Origin: Parcubacteria group bacterium GW2011_GWB1_37_13
Lineage (GTDB): Bacteria > Patescibacteriota > Minisyncoccia > Phycocordibacterales > UBA9973
Length of the DNA stretch: 9,498 nt
Assembly (NCBI GenBank): GCA_000990145.1
Contig: LBSW01000036.1
Span: 1-9,498, forward strand
Reading direction: 5' to 3'
Of this stretch, positions 6,407 to 9,498 are shown piece after piece. Numbering within the stretch: position 1 is the first letter of the stretch; each line of letters starts with the position of its first letter. The position numbers and the translations under genes are program-made. The notes beneath the pieces are model-generated. The model did not search any database. It was given only the letters and a program-made list of their open reading frames with translations, and had not been told where the DNA came from.

Positions 6407-7129
6407 CTAAAACAGCAACACAGGGTTCCCCTGTGCATCTTGTGTAATTTCTTTATAATCTAACCAATCATTAATCATCGTTTCAAAATATTCCTTTTTT
6501 GATTTATAATTTTCCACATAACTAGGAAAGGCAATAGGATTTGTGATAATAAAATCACCTTTTATATACTCACTCATACTTGAATATTTATAGTCCAGAA
6601 TAAATTCCCTTAAAGAAGAAAAATCTTTCGCTCTTCTTTTTTTCCAATCTTTATCTTTTAATTTTGCTGGATTTAAATGTATGTATGAGTAAATGTACCT
6701 CAAATATTCATCCGTATCAAGATGATGTGATTTAAATACTCCCTGAAACAAAGCTCCTTCCCTTTTATTTTTATTATTGAAATACATGGAGTAGGCCGTT
6801 TGAAGCTTCAGCATAAATTTTGGTATGCCTCCATCCACAAGAGGAGTAATTAACAAATGGAAATGATTAGACATTAAACAATATGCACCGATGGCTATAA
6901 TCGGATCATCATTTTTTATTTTCAATAATTCATTGAAAGAATTTCCTCTTAGTAAATCTCTAATTTTAAGATTTTTATTTGTATTTAAAACATGTAGTAA
7001 AAGAATAAATCGATTGTAGTCATAATTGTTAGTAAAAATTATGCGCTTTTCAACGCCACGATTATAGACATGGTAATATTCACCTTGCACGAATGATACT
7101 TTTCTTTCCACATACCTATAATAACACAT
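6407..7129 (-). CDS. REP-associated tyrosine transposase (RAYT, Y1_Tnp family)
   Basis: Single-strand DNA endonuclease of the HUH Y1 class, related to IS200/IS605 TnpA and associated with short palindromes. The 240 residues contain the N-terminal GEYYHVYNRGVEKR motif (16-29), MSNHFHLLI with the metal-binding His89-x-His91, and YIHLNP (149-154). Tyr149 aligns with the catalytic Tyr of E. coli TnpA-REP (YIYINP); the alignment is by eye from memory. LFQGVFKSHHLDTDEYL between them is also typical. The start at 7129 is ATG; a GTG at 7111 (VERKVSFVQGEYY) is equally plausible. There is no Shine-Dalgarno, and a 31-nt perfect hairpin lies 6 bases upstream. The 3' end (QDAQGNPVLLF) is translated through a palindrome copy. 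Inserted between metG and tatD. Domain residues are intact, so it may be active. Confidence 0.92.
   Translation of the reverse strand: MCYYRYVERKVSFVQGEYYHVYNRGVEKRIIFTNNYDYNRFILLLHVLNTNKNLKIRDLLRGNSFNELLKIKNDDPIIAIGAYCLMSNHFHLLITPLVDGGIPKFMLKLQTAYSMYFNNKNKREGALFQGVFKSHHLDTDEYLRYIYSYIHLNPAKLKDKDWKKRRAKDFSSLREFILDYKYSSMSEYIKGDFIITNPIAFPSYVENYKSKKEYFETMINDWLDYKEITQDAQGNPVLLF
6419..6435 (-). repeat. REP-like palindrome, left copy
   Basis: On the minus strand CACAGGG-GAA-CCCTGTG, a 7-bp stem with 3-nt loop, inside the last codons of the RAYT gene. The flank on the RAYT side also contains AAATTACACA, separated by a few extra bases, so it resembles the longer right copy with a small insertion. Confidence 0.8.
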
Positions 7130-7135
7130 AACAAC

Positions 7136-7166
7136 AAAATTACACAGGGGAACCCTGTGTAATTTT
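7136..7166 (+). repeat. REP-like palindrome, right copy (14-bp perfect stem)
   Basis: AAAATTACACAGGG, loop GAA, then the exact complement. The core is identical to the left copy but inverted. It overlaps the last bases of the metG stop codon (7165-7167) and ends 6 bases before the RAYT start. Read from metG, the hairpin ends in four T, so it could weakly terminate or attenuate transcription into RAYT. Confidence 0.85.
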
Positions 7167-7851
7167 AGTCTTTTCTTGGAAACAAAGGCTTCTCTGGTTT
7201 TTTATTTTCTCTGATTAATTTTTCTATAGCAAAAGAAGTTTCTGGTAAAAATGGTCTAAGATGAATGGTAATATCTATAAGATAATGGATTAGGGCTTGA
7301 ATTCTAATCTTAGCTTTTGTTGGATCGGTTTTTATCAATTTAAATGGTTCTTCAGTTTGAATCACTTTATCTGCCATTGATACTGTATTCCAAATATTGT
7401 CCATAGTACTTTTAATATCAAAATTTTCTAAGTGTGGTGATTTAGGATACTCTTTATCTTTATTTAAAAATTCAAGATGTGGATATTGAATATTATGGGT
7501 CGAAGACATAGTTAAAATTCTGGATACCAAATTTCCCAATCCATTCGCCAAATTCGCATTATAGGCTTCTTTAAAACGTTCCATTGTAAACGGACTGTCT
7601 TCAAACGGAGAAGTCTCGCGCAAAAGAAAATAACGCAAGGCATCGGTGCCATATTCTTTCACAACATCGTTTGGATTTATCACATTGCCGATAGATTTGG
7701 ATATTTTTACTCCGCTCTCGCCTGTGATAAAACCATGATAGATAATTTTATCCGTTGTGGGCAAACCCGCAGACATAAGCATTCCCTGCCACATCACTGA
7801 TTGAAATTTCACCATATCTTTTCCGGCAGTTTGAACCGTTAAACGCATCAA
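7165..7851 (-). CDS. metG: Methionyl-tRNA synthetase, C-terminal fragment (metG broken by internal deletion)
   Basis: C-terminal part of MetRS in a different frame from the 5' part. It begins to match the family at VQTAGKDMVKFQSVMWQGMLMSAGLP (from about 7836) and continues through HGFITGESGVKISKSIGNVINP. KISKS (nt 7693-7707) is the KMSKS ATP-binding loop, here with Ile for Met. DALRYFLLRE and the anticodon-binding helical domain follow, ending FPRKD. No C-terminal EMAP-like tRNA-binding domain is present, as in short bacterial MetRS. The TTG at 7851 is only the first possible start in this frame, not a real one. Between WFDA of the 5' fragment and VQTAGKD roughly 20-40 family residues are missing, and the frame changes, consistent with a deletion of 3n+2 bases. 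The stop codon overlaps the palindrome. Confidence 0.9.
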   Translation of the reverse strand: MMRLTVQTAGKDMVKFQSVMWQGMLMSAGLPTTDKIIYHGFITGESGVKISKSIGNVINPNDVVKEYGTDALRYFLLRETSPFEDSPFTMERFKEAYNANLANGLGNLVSRILTMSSTHNIQYPHLEFLNKDKEYPKSPHLENFDIKSTMDNIWNTVSMADKVIQTEEPFKLIKTDPTKAKIRIQALIHYLIDITIHLRPFLPETSFAIEKLIRENKKPEKPLFPRKD

Positions 7852-8542
7852 ACCAAACGTACATCACTTGATTATCGTCTCCCGGTATCGGTACGCCCCA
7901 GGAAAAACGTTTTTTATCGCGGGAGATTGAAAAGTCTTCCATTCCATCATTTACAAAATCAATTGCTTCCTTCCTCCTCCACTCCGGAATAATGGATTTC
8001 TCATCTGACAAATACTCCAGTAGTTGCTTTTTATAATTTGTCAGCCTAAAAAAATAATTTTCTTCCTCAACAACTTCAGGTATTTTAGTCGGATGAATCG
8101 GGCATTTGCCGTCAGTCAAATCCTTTTCTGTAATAAATTTTTCGCAGCCGACACAATAGAGTCCTTTGTATTTTTTTTTATAAATATCCCTCTTGGCATC
8201 GCACAGGCGCCAAAATTCCTGCGCCGCCTTAATATGGAGAGGATTTGTAGTTCTTATAAAATTATCATTAGAAATATTTAATACAGTTTTTAACTCCAAA
8301 AATTTTTGTACGTATTGATCCACATAATCTTGCACATTTTTTCCTTCTTTTTCGCTTGCCTCAAAAATTTTTTGACCGTGTTCATCTGTGCCTGTGCTGA
8401 AAAAGACATCTCTGCCCAGAAGACGCTGATATCGGGCAATAACATCTGTTTGCACCAGCTCCAATGCAAAACCGATATGGGGGTCCGCATTTACATAAGG
8501 AATAGTAGTTGTAATATAAAAAGACTTTTTTTCTTTACTCAT
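7748..8542 (-). CDS. metG: Methionyl-tRNA synthetase, N-terminal fragment (metG broken by internal deletion)
   Basis: MetRS charges tRNA-Met for initiation and elongation. This 5' part carries the Rossmann-fold start YITTTIPYVNADPHIGF, with the HIGH motif as HIGF (22-25), then FFSTGTDEHGQKI. The zinc-knuckle connective peptide has Cys130, Cys133, Cys147 and His150 (CVGC...GKCPIH). RFSWGVPIPGDDNQVMYVWFDA ends at Ala233. From residue 234 on the family match is lost: the frame reads out-of-frame sequence until a stop at 7748, while the real continuation is in the next frame. The lost segment includes the Tyr of the WFDAxxxY methionine-pocket region. As written the gene could not make a working enzyme; an essential single-copy gene being dead is suspicious, so assembly error or strain mixture must be considered. 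Start ATG 8542; gap to the upstream permease gene 13 bp. Confidence 0.92.
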   Translation of the reverse strand: MSKEKKSFYITTTIPYVNADPHIGFALELVQTDVIARYQRLLGRDVFFSTGTDEHGQKIFEASEKEGKNVQDYVDQYVQKFLELKTVLNISNDNFIRTTNPLHIKAAQEFWRLCDAKRDIYKKKYKGLYCVGCEKFITEKDLTDGKCPIHPTKIPEVVEEENYFFRLTNYKKQLLEYLSDEKSIIPEWRRKEAIDFVNDGMEDFSISRDKKRFSWGVPIPGDDNQVMYVWFDAFNGSNCRKRYGEISISDVAGNAYVCGFAHNG

Positions 8543-8555
8543 TATTATTTATCAG

Positions 8556-9498
8556 CTATTTACTCTGGGTTCGAGCCGAAGTTTTATTCTTTTCAATATC
8601 ACTTAAAAATTCCATTACAATAACAGCCACGGGAATAGCAAGCACCAGTCCCCAGAATCCGCCCAATTCAAAACCAATCAAAGCCGATAGAATGATAACA
8701 ATCGGAGAAAGACCCACTATTTTATTAATAATAAGCGGGGCAAAAAGAAAAACTTCAAATTGATGGATAATGGTGTAGGCTCCAACTACCATTAAAGCGC
8801 TTGAAATTCCGTTGGAAAGATAGGAAAAAGCAAAAGCCGGAATTAAGGCAACCCAAATTCCGTAGGGAATCATTTCCATCACTCCGGCAATAATAGCGAG
8901 AAGAAGCGCATACTCTATCCCCAAGAGCGACAAGATCAAATAAATTAAAACTGCCACCACAAAGCCCAAGACAACCTGCCCTTTCATCCATAGAGCAATT
9001 TTTCTTCGAGAACGTTCCCAAAGATCCACCACATAGTCTTCATACTGAATTGGGAAAATAAGCCGAAGGAAATTTTCTATTCCCTTCTCTTGAATTGAAA
9101 GATAAAAAGAAATAAGAATAATCAATATGAAATTGAAAATACTTCCGAAGGCAACAGAAAGCGTTTGGAAAAATCCTCCTGAAAGATTCGAAATAAAAGC
9201 TTTAGATACTGATAGCAGTGTCGCAAGTGAAAGATTATTCCCCAAAGAATTAACTAAATCCTTGGCGCCAGAGAATGCTTCATTCTGGAAATAACTCAAG
9301 AAAGAAACGCCCGGAATATAAGTTGAAATGAAACTGGAAAAATTATAAATTTCAGTTATCAAGAGCGGAGCAAAAAGATAAAATATTCCAGCGAGAATGA
9401 GAAGCGATACGATATATAAAATCACTATTCCAAATATTCTATTTATCCGCACTTTTCTAAAATAGGGAGTTGAGGATTCCACAAAAGAGGCAATAACT
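8556..9498 (-). CDS. AI-2E family transporter (permease), 5' end outside window
   Basis: Polytopic inner-membrane protein of the AI-2E/UPF0118 (PerM, YdiK, TqsA) family; members export small molecules or ions, and the substrate cannot be predicted. The frame is open to the window edge (VIASFVESSTPYFRKVRINR before the first internal TM), so a GTG at 9482 is not the start. About 313 residues are visible with several membrane segments: FGIVILYIVSLLILAGIFY, then a periplasmic stretch, FNFILIILISFYLSI, GFVVAVLIYLILSLLG and more. Family signatures are ALLLAIIAGVMEMIPYGIWV and LSPIVIILSALIGFELGGFWGLVLAIPVAV near the C-terminus. It ends in a polar tail (EKNKTSARTQSK). It lies 13 bp upstream of metG on the same strand, probably cotranscribed. 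No sign of frameshift. Confidence 0.9.
   Translation of the reverse strand, partial: VIASFVESSTPYFRKVRINRIFGIVILYIVSLLILAGIFYLFAPLLITEIYNFSSFISTYIPGVSFLSYFQNEAFSGAKDLVNSLGNNLSLATLLSVSKAFISNLSGGFFQTLSVAFGSIFNFILIILISFYLSIQEKGIENFLRLIFPIQYEDYVVDLWERSRRKIALWMKGQVVLGFVVAVLIYLILSLLGIEYALLLAIIAGVMEMIPYGIWVALIPAFAFSYLSNGISSALMVVGAYTIIHQFEVFLFAPLIINKIVGLSPIVIILSALIGFELGGFWGLVLAIPVAVIVMEFLSDIEKNKTSARTQSK

Larger units (their letters stand above)
6419..7166. mobile_element. RAYT unit bounded by inverted REP-like palindromes
   Basis: Two copies of a 17-nt hairpin sequence in opposite orientation (6419-6435 and 7143-7159) enclose nearly all of the RAYT gene, as expected of a RAYT with its own REP pair. 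No target-site duplication was identified, so exact element ends are uncertain. Confidence 0.6.

Noticed and set aside
6403..6438. Upstream ATG (6438) for tatD
   Set aside because: The extension would be translated from the palindrome and the end of the RAYT gene; the conserved TatD N-terminus begins right after ATG 6402.
8568..8582. GGGTTCGAGCC, resembling a tRNA T-loop
   Set aside because: It lies in the C-terminal coding region of the permease, lacks the rest of a cloverleaf, and the 5-bp T-stem does not close.
1..9498. CRISPR array, tRNA or rRNA genes
   Set aside because: No regularly spaced direct repeats, no cloverleaf with a T-loop, and no rRNA-like stretches were seen on either strand; nearly all bases are in recognisable protein genes.

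Overview
The window reads as a chromosomal segment of a small-genome, AT-rich bacterium. It is most likely a member of the Candidate Phyla Radiation (Patescibacteria, Parcubacteria-like). This is inferred from protein style (short MetRS and SSB, a cysteine-free bS18, an EF-P with an RKP-type tip loop), from rpsF-ssb-rpsR with no rplI behind it, from a RAYT-type transposase, and from the near absence of Shine-Dalgarno sequences. No rRNA, tRNA, CRISPR array or plasmid/phage module was found.

Left half (+ strand, 1-4190): the 3' part of an FtsK/SpoIIIE DNA translocase; a one-TM small protein overlapping its stop by one base; a 130-bp inverted-repeat element with internal hairpins; recA; then efp. 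efp carries an 11-bp tandem duplication that frameshifts its last ~19 codons. Chromosome segregation (FtsK), recombination (RecA) and translation (EF-P) are thus grouped. recA and efp each have a good -10 box so close to the ATG that their transcripts could be nearly leaderless.

Junction (4188-4306): the two halves converge on a long, nested inverted repeat whose outer 18-bp arms contain the stop codons of both efp and rpsR. It is probably a bidirectional terminator, with two extra hairpins inside it.

Right half (- strand, 9498 down to 4304): AI-2E family permease (5' end outside the window), metG, RAYT, tatD, rpsF, ssb, rpsR. Spacing is tight, so this is probably one transcription unit or a few overlapping ones. 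metG is broken by an out-of-frame internal deletion. The RAYT gene sits between metG and tatD, which are often neighbours in bacteria, and is bracketed by inverted copies of a 17-nt palindrome, one inside its own 3' end. rpsR contains a perfect 21-bp in-frame tandem duplication (DYKDVEI twice).

The most unusual material is (a) the two structured intergenic elements, (b) the RAYT/palindrome unit, and (c) three indel scars in core translation genes within 4 kb (efp, rpsR, metG). The scars are either real slippage/deletion events or consensus/assembly errors, and read mapping would separate these.
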